Assembly: GCA_047967505.1 (NCBI GenBank)
Contig: CM106538.1
Source of the DNA: Dipteris shenzhenensis
Lineage: Eukaryota; Polypodiophyta; Polypodiopsida; Gleicheniales
Reading direction: 5' to 3' (one strand)
Length of the DNA stretch: 64,000 bases
The notes beneath the pieces were generated by a model. That model was given only the letters and a program-made list of their open reading frames with translations, had not been told where the DNA came from and did not search any database. Shown one piece after another: positions 22,541-34,352 of the stretch (within the stretch, counting starts at the first letter, position 1; every line of letters begins with the position of its first letter). A program made the translations under genes and the position numbers.

Positions 22541-24550
22541 ACATGAGTGGATATCATGTATCACAAGACTGCCATTGCAGAATGAACCGTTTGGGAGTCA
22601 GAGACACATTTGGGGGAAATATTTTTTCCCCTATTTTCCCGCTTCCCACTTGCCTCTTCCCTCTCAAATTTTTGGGCGTTGCACCTTCCATGCTCCATGC
22701 TTGCACCTTCCATGCTTCTATCTTTGCACCTTCCATGCTCCATTGCAACGATTCCATTTTTATCCAAACCATAGTCATAGTTTCCTACAGTCCCTGATGC
22801 TTGTAGATGGGCATTCTCCAAGCTGACCATGTCAAGTCTTGAATGTTGGAAGAGCCCATGTGGATTAGCAACTAAGTTCAAATTTAGAATGTAGCCGTAT
22901 AGTTCATGTTTTTAGTTTACATATATCAAAAGACTAAATTACATAAATGGTATTCGTAATACCATATGTATGGTTTATTGTCAAATTATTCAATAAGATT
23001 TATAATTATTCTTCATTATATAGGAACTTTCTAGGGATATGTAAACCACTCAATTTAAGACCCTGGCAAAATTTTTTACCAATCTGATGATTGGGGAATG
23101 ATTGGAGCTATCATTGTTTATGATTGTTACATATTTTTTTTCACATAACAGGATGCACATGCAAATTTGGGATATTGTGTCTTCCTAGCCATGCATTCAA
23201 TGTCTAATGCACATGGAAACCATTTCACTTAAGACCATGCAAAGTTTGATCATACCACTTGGAAAGTTGTGCATATTGGTGTTGGTGACCTTTATGCATT
23301 TATCCTTTACATGTTTGCAGGATGCACATGCAAACATCATATTTTTGATGCACATGGAACTTTGCAAGGACATGAAAATCACTCAATCGTATACCATTGG
23401 AAATTTGGGTACCAATCTGATGGTTGTACATATCCATATTCATGAATGTTCCATATACATGAATGTAGGATGCACATGCAAATTTGAGACATTCCATCTT
23501 CATGGCCACACATCCTGTGTCCTTCACATAGGCATGATGCACATGTGAATTTAGGACATTTCACCTTCGCTACCACACATCTAGTGTTCGATGTACATCT
23601 TAAAATTTGCATAGTATTTCTACAGTCATATATGTGCATGGTGTTGAAAATGTAACAAACTTACATTCTGAGTGTTCTAAGTTGTGAGATATATGCTTGA
23701 TGTTGAAAATTTCACAAACTTACATTATGAATGTTCAAAATTGAACATTAAAAAGGTTGAAGATATTACTTGGTTTTTATTTAACATATGAACTATTTAA
23801 GCCTTTAAATTCACTTTTTGATTGATATGGATTTTTTAGCTATGACAAAGAAGAGAAAAAAGTCCAAAACTAATGACGTCCATGAGGGGTGAATATTTTA
23901 TTCCTCTCATCCACCATAAGTTAATGCCCAATATAAGTTTTTTAGCATTTAATTCTCCTTGCCATGTTTTTAAGTCTATAATTTGTTATATTGTACGACT
24001 TAAATGTATTGCCTCACATACCTAACGCTCAACTGCGTAGTCCTAGATACCATGTGGTACGTGGTCTCTTCTTGATGTTTCCATGCATATAGAATTAGAC
24101 TAGTGAAGAGGCTACTCAAGAATTTTCGATGGAGTTGAGGGATGGCTTCGTGGATACTAGAGCTAGAGTATATTGGGACATTGTCACTCTTACTTCATGA
24201 TATATATATGGTGGACTGTGGAATCTTGATCCATAGCTTCAAAGAAAGGCACTCCTAGTTAAGCTTCTTGTTAGAGGCTTGACCCCAAGGGTCCAACCAT
24301 GGAAAAGACTCTTGTTTATGGTATCTCTTGTGCACACCACGAGCAGCTAGGCAGTGATTGGGGAGTGTCAGCTAGATTTTCTTGGTTGACCATCATCACC
24401 ATCCCAATTCTTTGATGAAGAAGAGACTTATCTACATTTGGGAGAAATTTCATGTGGATCTTATATGAGTAGTCTTATCCACCAAAGAGGAGTTAATTAG
24501 GCATCCCCTTTTTCTTAACCATAGGATTGTTGGACCAAAGTCCACATCCC
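22541..24550. repeat. Degenerate repeats, no gene
   Basis: 22680-22745 holds three units of CACCTTCCATGCTCCATG type. From about 23040 to 23620 a unit with GATGCACATGCAAATTTG and the phrases CACTCAAT...ACCAATCTGATG recurs in degenerate form at least three times. 23620-24550 shows nothing recognisable. Confidence 0.6.
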
Positions 24551-24778
24551 TTAAGGAGGTTTGTCAAAAGAACAGTTAGCGTTGAAGAATGCCTCAAAGG
24601 CTTCTGAAGGAAGACTATGAAATCCTAAAGATGCACGCAGTTGCCTTATTCTCTGAGGAACGTGCCAATCCAATACCTTTTGAATCCTCTCATGATCAAT
24701 GTTGATGCCTTCACTAGAAATCTTATGCCCAAGGTACAAGAGCTCTTTAGGAAAGAATTCATTCTTAGACTCCTTCAC
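24551..24778 (-). pseudogene. Ty3/gypsy reverse transcriptase fragment
   Basis: A 75-codon minus-strand frame reads KESKNEFFPKELLYLGHKIS, then IDHERIQKVLDWHVP. This matches the region just after the gypsy RT catalytic site, where the family has K-C-x-F...YLGHxIS and K-V-x-A-I-x-x-W-P. No other part of an element adjoins it, so it is a stray fragment. Confidence 0.75.
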
Positions 24779-24799
24779 GTCTATAACTTCTCACACCTT

Positions 24800-27660
24800 A
24801 ATGCCGCTAATGCAATGTGGTGGGTGTTGTTAGCGCAGAATGCACCACATGGCACCCGAGAGTAAGTCAGGTACGGGATTCCTAATATCGCTAATGTAAT
24901 GTGGCTAGTGTTGTTAGCATAGAATGCATGACATGGCACTCAGGATGTGAGCCAGATATGAGATCCCTAGCACCCGTCCCATAGCTGCCCCACCAAAGCT
25001 CCACAGTCTCCCAAAAAGTCTGGAGAGGGGGAGATGACTATGGGGGGGTGAAGAGGCTAATACATACAGGGTCTCCCCAAGAGTAGATATGCTTATGGGA
25101 TGGACATCCCCACTTAAACACATGTCAATAGCATGTGGCCTCCTCCAAATCCTTGTATTGGACATGCATTGGATCATAATGGCCGATCTTCATGGATTGA
25201 TATTGTAAGCTGTACTAAGCCTTCTTTCATGTTACAACACTTAAAAAATATCCAATTGTATAGTTGATAAATGCTACTTATGAATAAGTAAAATTGCCAT
25301 GTATTGGGTGGTAATGGTGAGTCTTCATGAACACTATTGTCTATTGCATCCTCACTTGCTACCATTTTTAAGAACTCCTAATATGTGCCAGTATATTCAA
25401 GTATCCATCTTTTCTATTCCATCACCTAATAAACTACAAACAACCTTGGTAATATTGATGAGCTATTTAGCTAAAGAGGGATCTCTATTAAACCCCTCCA
25501 TGATCTTTTTCAGATGGTATTCAACGTCTTGAGAATGTCCTAATTTCTTTCTTATAGACAACATCCATTGCATGATGAGTCGCACGATGCATAGCATCTA
25601 ATAGCATTTAAAAAAAAACATATAGAGTACTTTGAAGCCAAATAAACCTTATCACATTGCTTTTAGTTCCATCTATTTGCCTTAAACCTTGGAGAAAGAT
25701 CTCCTAGCGGCACCATTAGAACATTACTTTGAAAGATTCTACTCCAAACTAGGGAGCCCTTTCCCTATACATGTAGTTCATAGACAAATGTGCAATGTCC
25801 TTTGGAGAGTCACGGCACCTTTGACATATTTGAGACCTAGGATCTTCTAACTTATCCTCCACCTCTATCCAAAATCAAGCATATTAGAAGATGATAAGAG
25901 AAAAAAAGGAACATTCAGTTTAATCCTCCCATCTATGATTTTCATCTCCCATAGTCTTGGAGAGTTATAGCCTATCTAGTTGATCCTTTCTATGTTTGTC
26001 TCCTACTTGAGTTTTGCACCAAGTAAAGGAGGAATCGTTTGACAAGTCTACTAGCACTACTGGTTTTTTGAGTCTTAGCTAGGTGTTCCGCCATTACCAC
26101 TCACCACCTTTCTGTTGTTGGTCCATTTGTCCAAGTGGAATTCTACCATAACACTATATTAGTAACTTTGGGAAAATCCCAATTCCCATTTTTAAAAAAA
26201 TGTCAAAAATCAAAGGCCAATTGAACTTAAATTAGAAGGACATTAATAGAAAAAATCTTATGTTCAAAGATGTATTTGCGTTTTCAAGTTGAACACCATT
26301 AAGCTTGAATACAAAATCAATTGGTATTAGGAGATCTTGATCCCAGGAGCCATTCACCCTAGGATCAAATTGAAGAATTAATTTATTGTTCACTTCTTCC
26401 GACAAGTCATCAAACCCTGTGCATAAAAGAAAAAGGATGATGAGTTATTGATTAGTTAGACAAAAATGAGAAGTAAAGGAAATTACAAGAATGATGCATC
26501 AAACAAAATGAGTAATTACCATTCTCAAAGATTTATTGCATGTTTAATCCAAGTGAATCTTGTAGTCTGAAGTTCCAATGATATATGGTTAAACGTAACC
26601 TTATTTTAGGGCATACAAACAAGCTTGCATATCACTCAAAGGATTTTACTGCTTTATCTTCTCCAAGAGACCGTCTAGCTCAAAAGAATTCAAAGTAGTT
26701 GGGCCTGTTTTGAGCTCGTGCTTTTGGACTTTTGCTGATTGTTCCTTATTTAGCTCACAAGCATCTCCCCTTCAATTACTATGTTGGGCGATCTCAAAAT
26801 GACTTGAACTGCTCAATTTTTCCTAATTGGTATAATTAGGCACGATTTTTCCTAGCGTTACTAGGACTCTACTTTTGGTTTCATGACTTTTACTATTAAT
26901 AAAACATCATTTGTTGGTAGTGTTAAAGGTAGTAATAGTAATTATACCAACGATGATAAAATTACCCCACCACAATAATTTAAGGATGCCTCTGATATCT
27001 CTTTACTAATTTTGATTTGAGAGGTAATTTCCCTCTCCTATCAAGAAGGCTTGGCCTTGGGAGCTATGGTCATAAGGAATGAGAGCTAGATGGGACCATG
27101 CTTGGAGTATGGACTGTCTCAAAGGGGGAGGTGGCCTTTGTCAGTTTTTTATTTGTAGATAGCATGTTGTGTCTTTTGTTGCAATGTAATATGATACATA
27201 TTGCATGCATGCTTTCTTTTTTTATGCATGTAAAATGTATTATATTGCATGCTTTCATTGCAATCAATATGCATGATACATAATGCATCATATTGAATTA
27301 CATGCATACAATATGTATATGTTGTGTGCTGGCATGTAATCAGTATATGTAATCAGTATGCAAGATGCATTGTGTGTCGTGCTATGTGCACATGCATTCA
27401 ACATAATTTACATGCATTGCATGTTACATATGTAAGTGTTAAAATTTGTTTGTACACCACACGTTGCACTAACATGTTTAATTCCATATATGTAGATATT
27501 ATAGTTTGTTCACATAGTTTTTTCACTTCCACACAACTTTTTCTACAAGTAGCAAGATGGAAAATTTTGTTGGTGTACTCATTGCAAGCATGGGTTAACA
27601 TTGAAGTAGAACAAGGTTGTTAACCAAAGCATTTGAGAACAAGATTTCGACTAGATAAAT
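24800..27660. other. Intergenic; one 84-bp tandem duplication, otherwise nothing
   Basis: CGCTAATGCAATGTGG at 24805 recurs as CGCTAATGTAATGTGG at 24889, a diverged 84-bp tandem duplication. 25000-27070 shows no coding or structural signal. From 27150 to 27430 the DNA is rich in ATGCAT and related words. Short ORFs here are not supported. Confidence 0.5.
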
Positions 27661-27894
27661 CTTGGGGGGGTCACCTCAAAGACCATTGGCACTCAAAAGG
27701 AGGGTATTTTAAAATTCCACTATTGGGAAAAATTTAACAGGATTACAAGAACACGAGGGGATTTTAATTCAACTTTAGAAGAACAATATGTTAGTTCATA
27801 AGTAAAGAGGGGTTGTTTTAGTGGGGAGAAAATTCAAGTTGATAAACACCCCTTCAATGCACGTGATACGTAGGGTTTCTTAGTAGTGCACCTC
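27661..27894 (+). mobile_element. Short non-autonomous TIR element, family member A
   Basis: It begins CTTGGGGGGGTCACCTCAAA and ends near GGGTTTCTTAGTAGTGCACC. It aligns along its whole length with the reverse complement of 41990-42245, sharing blocks such as GGAAAAATTTAACA and AATGCACGTGATACGTAGGG-type sequence. It has no coding capacity. The G-rich inner termini are imperfect inverted repeats. A target duplication is not clear for this copy. Confidence 0.65.
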
Positions 27895-28373
27895 TTTATA
27901 TATAAATAGCTTGTAGGTGAGAGAGATGCACATCATAATAGAAAGCATGGATAGGCTATAGAATTTCAAGATAAAGATATATTACATGATGCAAAGACAA
28001 AGATTGAACAAAATGCTCTAAACCATGGGTTGGGTAGTATGGCAGAGTAGGAGTCACCAAGCACATTTCTTTGGATAGATTCCATAATCAACAATGTCAT
28101 GGTATAGTTTAATGAGATAAAGAACCATCACTTGCCATAGATCTTAGTGAAACAAAGATGCTAGCATGGGATAGAATCATGACTGAGTAGAAAAAACTAG
28201 TCATTTGATTAGATAAGAGGTACATGAAACTAGTCATTTGATTAGAGAAGAGGTACAACAGAGCTTGATCTCTTAGAATCCAATTCACATTTGCTTTTTT
28301 ATGTGCCATGTCGTCTAATTAATCTCTTATACATAAATAAAGAACTTTTCCTTATAATATATATATAGGAATA

Positions 28374-28800
28374 ATGTAACACACTCTTCTAATTTCCTAG
28401 GTGACCACCCCTTTTCCTAGATAGAGGTATATATCTTAACTATTTCCTATATAGGAATGCAACATACACGTCTTATTTCCTAGGTGAAAACATATTTTTC
28501 CTAGATAGAGGTATCGATTTCCTATATAGAAATGTAGCACACTCATCTAATTTCCTAGATGACAACCTCTTTTCCTAGATAGAGGCGTGCATTTTATCTT
28601 TTTCCTAGATAGGGGTATCGATTTCCTATATAGAAATGTAGCACACTCATCCAATTTCCTAGATGACAACCTCTTTTCCTAGATAGGGGTATGCACTTTA
28701 TCTAGGGAAGGAGTTTTCCTAGATATACATACCAAAATGCCTAGTTATATCTAGGAAATTTCATCCTTTTCCCTAGTTTGTGAGGTTTTCCCTATATAGT
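28374..28800. repeat. CCTAGATAG-type tandem array
   Basis: About four degenerate units of roughly 104 bp each contain TTTCCTAGATAGAGGTAT, TTTCCTATATAGAAATG and TAGCACACTCATC. The right end has CTAGGAAATTTCATCC followed by TTTTCCCTAGTTTG, which closely resembles CTAGGAAATGTTCC followed by ATTTTCCCTAGTTTG at 11212-11246. The two arrays therefore belong to one repeat family. Confidence 0.75.
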
Positions 28801-30664
28801 GAATAGCTAGAAGTTCCTTGTGATATACTTGTAGGCTCTCCTTTCAAGTTTGCACCACCACGAGAGAAGACAAAGAAAACAACGTTAGCTTTACTATTTT
28901 CAAGAGCGGAGCGGATCTATAGAATTGCGCCCACTGCTTGCAACAACAAATTGGTTTTGTGACAAAGAGGAATGAAGATAGGAGTAGCAAGGCTAGAAGA
29001 GTACTGAATCTTATAGGTAGCAGATGGAAAAGGAAAATCAGGCAGTTATTATGTAGAGGAAGTAAATGGCGAGTGGATGTTTGACGGTGATGTGTAGCAG
29101 TTTGATGTTTGCGAGCATGATCATCTTTGTTTTATGAAGTACATAGAAAGTTGGTAGTGTATATAACCATGTGATCATGTAAAAGCATGATCATTTGGGT
29201 ACAAATTTCATAATACTTATAACTACATGTTCGTGTAACTACATGTTCATGTGGGGGGAAGTTGGCACACTTTCTCTCCAAAAATATAAGACCAAGGAAT
29301 GTGCCGTTCCTTGGGATCTTGTAAATTGCATAATATATTATATAATGTGGAATTTGTCGTTGCATATGATCATGTATCCTGTATTTTGTAAGTCACATAA
29401 TGTATTCTGCGTATTGGATAATGTATCTTTTTTCAAAGATTATTGTTTTTTTAATTTTAATAAAGAATATCACAAGAAATAGTAACGGTACTTGTTTAAT
29501 GAACGTCGTTGTATGGAACAATGATTCCCAGTTACTTGCAATACATGCAATGTAAATACATACAACTGTTATGGAATTCAAAATTGCTAAGAAATATATG
29601 AAGATTATTACTTGAAAGAAATAGAAGTGTCCCTCTAGATGTCTATTACATAGAATTGTGTTTGTTTTGAAGAGTCATGTCTCATGGGAAATTTTCAATC
29701 AAAGGGCGCACACCCTTTTACATCCATCAAATTGACATCCTAGGATAGCTGCTAATGTTCACATGCAAAGAAGGGAGGAGGAGGCCAAACACTCCAAAGT
29801 CTCTGGACTATCACTCTTGAACTGAAAGCAAGTTTACACCTAGTGCATCGGATTATATCACATTATCCAATGAAATTTCAAATAATGAACCGCATTCCAT
29901 CATTTTACATATGTTCATAGCTCCACCCTACTTTTTTTATTGAAGCAATATTTGTTGCATATAGAATCAAGCTCTTTGTTGGCTGCATGTGAGGAGCGAG
30001 ATGCTATTGGTAACTTTCAAGTGGTGGTGTTAATACTCTAAAGTCTCAGGAAAGCTCAAAACTTAATAGTACAAGGAGGAGGTTGGGAGTGATCCGTGTG
30101 AGGAGGTGACCATGACTTGAATTAGAGTGGAGGCACTTGAATTAGAGTGGAGGTGGCCACTCGTTGAAGTAGGGTGACATGCTTGAATTAGGATGAAACC
30201 ACGGCTTGGATTTTGAATTGATCTCGCTATGCTTCCTGCCTAATGATAATATTGAAGACATGTGATCCCTTGGAGGTCCTCCTAATCTTTTTGATTCTAT
30301 AAGATGTGGGGTTTTATTCCATCATCGCTATGGCTTTTGTGTAGATCATGCATACCTATCATCGAGTCATGAAAGAAAATTTCTTGAAATTGGCTACTCT
30401 GATGGAGAAGGGCGAAGGTCACAGGTAAATCTACCCTACTTTACATAGAGTGATGAAAGATGGCAAAACGGGTCATCTTGAGTGGCTAACTATATTAGCT
30501 ACACTTGATGTACGGTTCTCAAAAAAATTTCAAATTTCTTGAAACACAATAGCATAGCGGATCGTGCACTACGAGGGTAGTAAAGTAATATAGTGGCCAT
30601 CGTGATGTGGGAAGACTATCCCACATGACTTCGTATTGCAAAATATGGGAGAAGGCAAGAAACA
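28801..30664. other. Intergenic, nothing recognised
   Basis: No ORF, repeat or RNA gene could be supported in this AT-rich stretch. Confidence 0.5.
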
Positions 30665-30914
30665 CCCTCGGGGGGGTCACTAATCATATGTAACCCTATC
30701 ACGTGAGTTCAACAAAAGGATATTTTTTATTCCTAAAATTTACAGAAATAAATATACATAAGGGACAATTTTAAATAGTTTTGGGAAAAATTTACAGATT
30801 TGTATAGAAAAGGGGTACATTTTATTAATGAAAAAATTTACAGATAAGGGATTTTAAATATAGGCCTTGAACACACATGATATAGAGGGTTTATACATAG
30901 TGAAACCCCCGAGG
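30665..30914 (+). mobile_element. Short non-autonomous TIR element, family member B
   Basis: The ends CCTCGGGGGGGTCACT and AGTGAAACCCCCGAGG are inverted repeats matching at 14 of 16 positions. The flanks are AAACA on both sides (30660-30664 and 30915-30919), a possible 5-bp target duplication. The interior is AT-rich with repeated AAAATTTACAG and no coding capacity. Member D (54822-55063) is its closest relative. Confidence 0.75.
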
Positions 30915-30919
30915 AAACA

Positions 30920-32750
30920 TCCTCATGGAATGTTCTCTCTGTAGAGCTATGCATGACAACTTGTAGAGTTGCTAATAAATTTGTTGCAAATGAGGGTTGG
31001 CTTTTTACCACCTTACATGTTGTACTAGCAGTATCCACATCGCATGGTTTTAAGTTGTTATGCACAACAATGGTGTACATGGAAGTTGGATACTTTAGAA
31101 AAGATCCCTATGAAGAGGTATGTGTATAGTCAAAATTTGAGTTTGATAATTATTATGCAAATGAAACATGTGTGCAGTATAACTTTATTTTTAGTAATTT
31201 TAATGAAAATGAGGTTCATCATGGATGTATCTTACATAGTTTAGTCCCTTTTTAATTTTGCAAGTGAATTGGTTGCTATTGTGTGCATTCAATCGAAAAG
31301 TATTCCAACCCATGGTGTACAATAAAAGTGAAGCAGACGAGGCGATGACTTGTGTCCACCAAACAAAAACTGGTTTAGAGAGTACCTATATGGGAAGGTA
31401 GTGCACTCAAAACTAGAGAGGAAAATTATTCGTGTGGTGTAGAGCATCAAGTGGCCTTAAGAAGGTTGGTTGGTAAAGATTAGTGTAGACATGCCTTGGA
31501 AATGTATGTATATTGCACTTCGTCTATGTATATTACACCTTACAAGTGTCAATTGTTTTGCAGATTCTTACTCCATACATATACGAGAGCAGGGGACATG
31601 ATAATAGATTCTTTTGTTGGGACCAAAAAACATGGCTAAGGGATACAAGGAGAGGGATATGCATTGCAAGGAGAGGGCTATGCATTGCATCTCAATGGAA
31701 ATGGATGACACTCTACTTGACATGTTTCTTAGGCCGTGTGCTCAAGGCAGAGATGCAGAAAGAGAGGAGGATTGAATATATATGGTGGTTTTTCTGGTTT
31801 ATAAATAGTAAAAATAGAGGCAATAGATGGCTGAATGTATGGACATAAAGTCTCTTTCTTTTGCTTGGATGAGTTTTGAGATATAGTTCTATTTTATGGA
31901 AAAAGTTTGGAGCATTTTTATCTCCTCATATTCATAGATAGGACCATGATATCTTGGGAGGAACATTGTGTGATGTGTTATGGCTTGCTAGTTTATGAGC
32001 AATATCTATAGGCATTAGATAGTTGAATGTATGGGCATAAAGTGTCTTTCTATTGGATGGTTTTTTGTAAATGACACTTCTATTTTATGGAAGTTGCATA
32101 AGGTTGTAGAAGTGTCTTGAATTTGCATGAAATGCCAATCTAAAAAGTGGCAAATTTATGCTACTAGTGCAGTTCAAAATGTTGGTATAGGTCTAAATAA
32201 AACATTTGAATCTTTTGATACTTAAAAACTTATATTAGAATCCCCTTCAGTTTTCACACATAATCGACCAATTGTGGATGTTAATCTAAAAGTGGCAAAT
32301 ATACGAATTTTGGTACAAGGCTAAATAAAGCTTTTGAATTTTATGATACTCAAAAATATATTTGCCATTACTACTACCAAGCATGCTCTTCTGACTTGAC
32401 ACATAATCCAATTGATGGAGAGCATACAATTGCTCAACTTAGTCTATATGTGTGAAGTAGATGAATTACTATTGTCATGAGATAAATGGATATTGTAAAT
32501 AACTTTTGTGTGTGGTAATAGCTAGTAGTTGTAACTAGATGTAATGTTTTATGATGGAAAAACATTTGAACGCTTTCAATTTGTATTATAAATTGCTTCT
32601 GTGTGTAGTAATATTTTATAACAACCCCAGAATTGTACATAGATGTATATAACATTAACCAAATTGCCATAGAAAAAAACCTCAGCCGAATGGTGAAAAG
32701 CTTGCCTCAAAAAGCTCGCCAAATAGGCAGTCCCACCGATGCCCATACAA
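30920..32750. other. Intergenic with diverged local duplications
   Basis: The phrase AGATGGCTGAATGTATGG with CATAAAGTCTCTTTC near 31825 recurs at about 32018. A segment containing TAAATAAAACATTTGAATC near 32195 recurs at about 32322. These are old direct duplications of 150-200 bp. No gene is seen. Confidence 0.5.
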
Positions 32751-32754
32751 ACAA

Positions 32755-33130
32755 AACAAGGGTTCTAGGGTTTAGGTTTTAGGGTTTTTGGGGGGGCTTG
32801 GGAGATTTTGGAGGGTTTGTGGGTGTTTGAAGGGATTTAGGGTGGATTTAGGCCCCAAGGTGTTCAGGGTTTAGGTAGGGTTTAGGAAATTTGGACGGGT
32901 TTAAGGGGTTTAGGGGTGGGGTAAGGGGGTTTGAGGGAATTTAGCGGGAGCTTAAGGGGGGTTGGGGACTGTCAAGTGATTTATGAGGGATTGAAGGGGG
33001 GTTTAGGGGGTTTTTGGGATTTAAGGGAAGTTTGGGGTTTAAGGGGGGTTTAGGGTTTAGGGAATTTGGACGGGGTTTAGGGTTTATGGGAGATTCGGGT
33101 GTTTGACTTGATTGGGGGGTGATGGTTTGG
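32755..33130 (+). repeat. Degenerate telomere-like tract (TTTAGGG-related)
   Basis: About 375 bp are built from GGGTTTAGG, GGTTTAGGG and AGGGTTT words mixed with GGGATTT variants, on the G-rich strand. The canonical plant telomere unit is TTTAGGG. Perfect tandem copies are few, so this is a decayed interstitial tract or a telomere-like satellite. The Pro/Asn-rich ORF on the other strand is an artefact. Confidence 0.7.
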
Positions 33131-33444
33131 GATGTGTTCAAGTGGAGAGGATGAGTAGTGAAATCTCATCGGATGGGGGCTTGGAGTGGCTTCGTGATAG
33201 ATTGCCTTGTCCTTCCACACATTGCAGGCAAGAGGTTCATCGTTAGCTTTGTATTGTCATGCACCATTTGTAGATGTATATAGAGGTGCCACCAAAAGAG
33301 AATATTGGTCTTCATGTTAGCATATATTGTGTGCATGTTGCACACAACATTGTGTCATTATACAGGATGAAAAGAGCAACAAGGGAGCATGTGCAGTAGC
33401 ACGACCACAATTGGAGCAAGATATACATCATTTGGAACAGCCAC

Positions 33445-33805
33445 TTTGGCTTGCCATACCAAGATTCCAGCTCATCAAAAGCAACATCCTGACTCACCAT
33501 AGTCTTCTTGGTCGATGGGTTGTAGCATTTGTAACCCTTCCGGTTCTGTGCATAGCCAATAAACACACATCTTTCATCTTTGGGATCCAACTTCCGTCTC
33601 TTTTCATCTAGTATATGCTTATATGCCAAGCTACCAAACACTTTTAAATGACTAACATCAAGCTTCTATCGATCGATACAATTTCTCATATGGTGTGAGC
33701 ATATGAATGCCAACAATAGGAGTGTGATTCAGCACATACACTGCAGTTGCAAGTGCTTCTCCCCAATAATAATCAGGTATGTTCTTTTCATTCAACATTG
33801 ATCTT
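33445..33805 (-). pseudogene. Copia integrase C-terminal fragment
   Basis: In one minus-strand frame MLNEKNIPDYYWGEALATAV and LNHTPIVGIHMLTPYEKLY are read. A frameshift near 33650 then leads to KLDPKDERCVFIGYAQNRKG and DVAFDELESWYG. These are the end of the integrase core and the following conserved region of a copia element. The sequence is close to the second copia remnant (53858-54230). Nothing upstream or downstream belongs to the same element. Confidence 0.85.
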
Positions 33806-34352
33806 GAGGATGATCCTCTAGAAAAGGATGAGGGTATGGCAAACATGATGGATTCTAGTTTTGGAGGCATGACACTACAAGACACGGGCCTCTTTTCGAT
33901 GATGCCTTCCGATGCTTCGCTGAGCCCGAGCACAAAGATCATCGGTATGGTTGGCGGGCGGGAAAGGTGTCGATGTTGATGTCAAAATAGCTGTGGATAT
34001 GATCATCTCAGTATATGTGTCAGTATAGGTCTCGGTATATACTAACCCCTATAGTGACATTTATACTGACTACCATATCGACTAACACCAACCCTTGCAC
34101 TGATGCTTTCACCGATGCATGAGTACATTTTTCCATATTGACGTTTTTACAGAACGTCATTTCGAAGGGTCTCAAAATAATTTTGGACCACAAGTTTGGT
34201 CATTTTAAAGATAAAAAATATAAGAGTATGAACACCAAATTTGAGATCGTATATTGATAGTGAGCTTAATTAACATACAAATTATTGTACAAAATGTCAC
34301 TATAAAAATGTGAGGGCCAAATTATACATAAGAAGTCTCGGTGATGTGAGAA

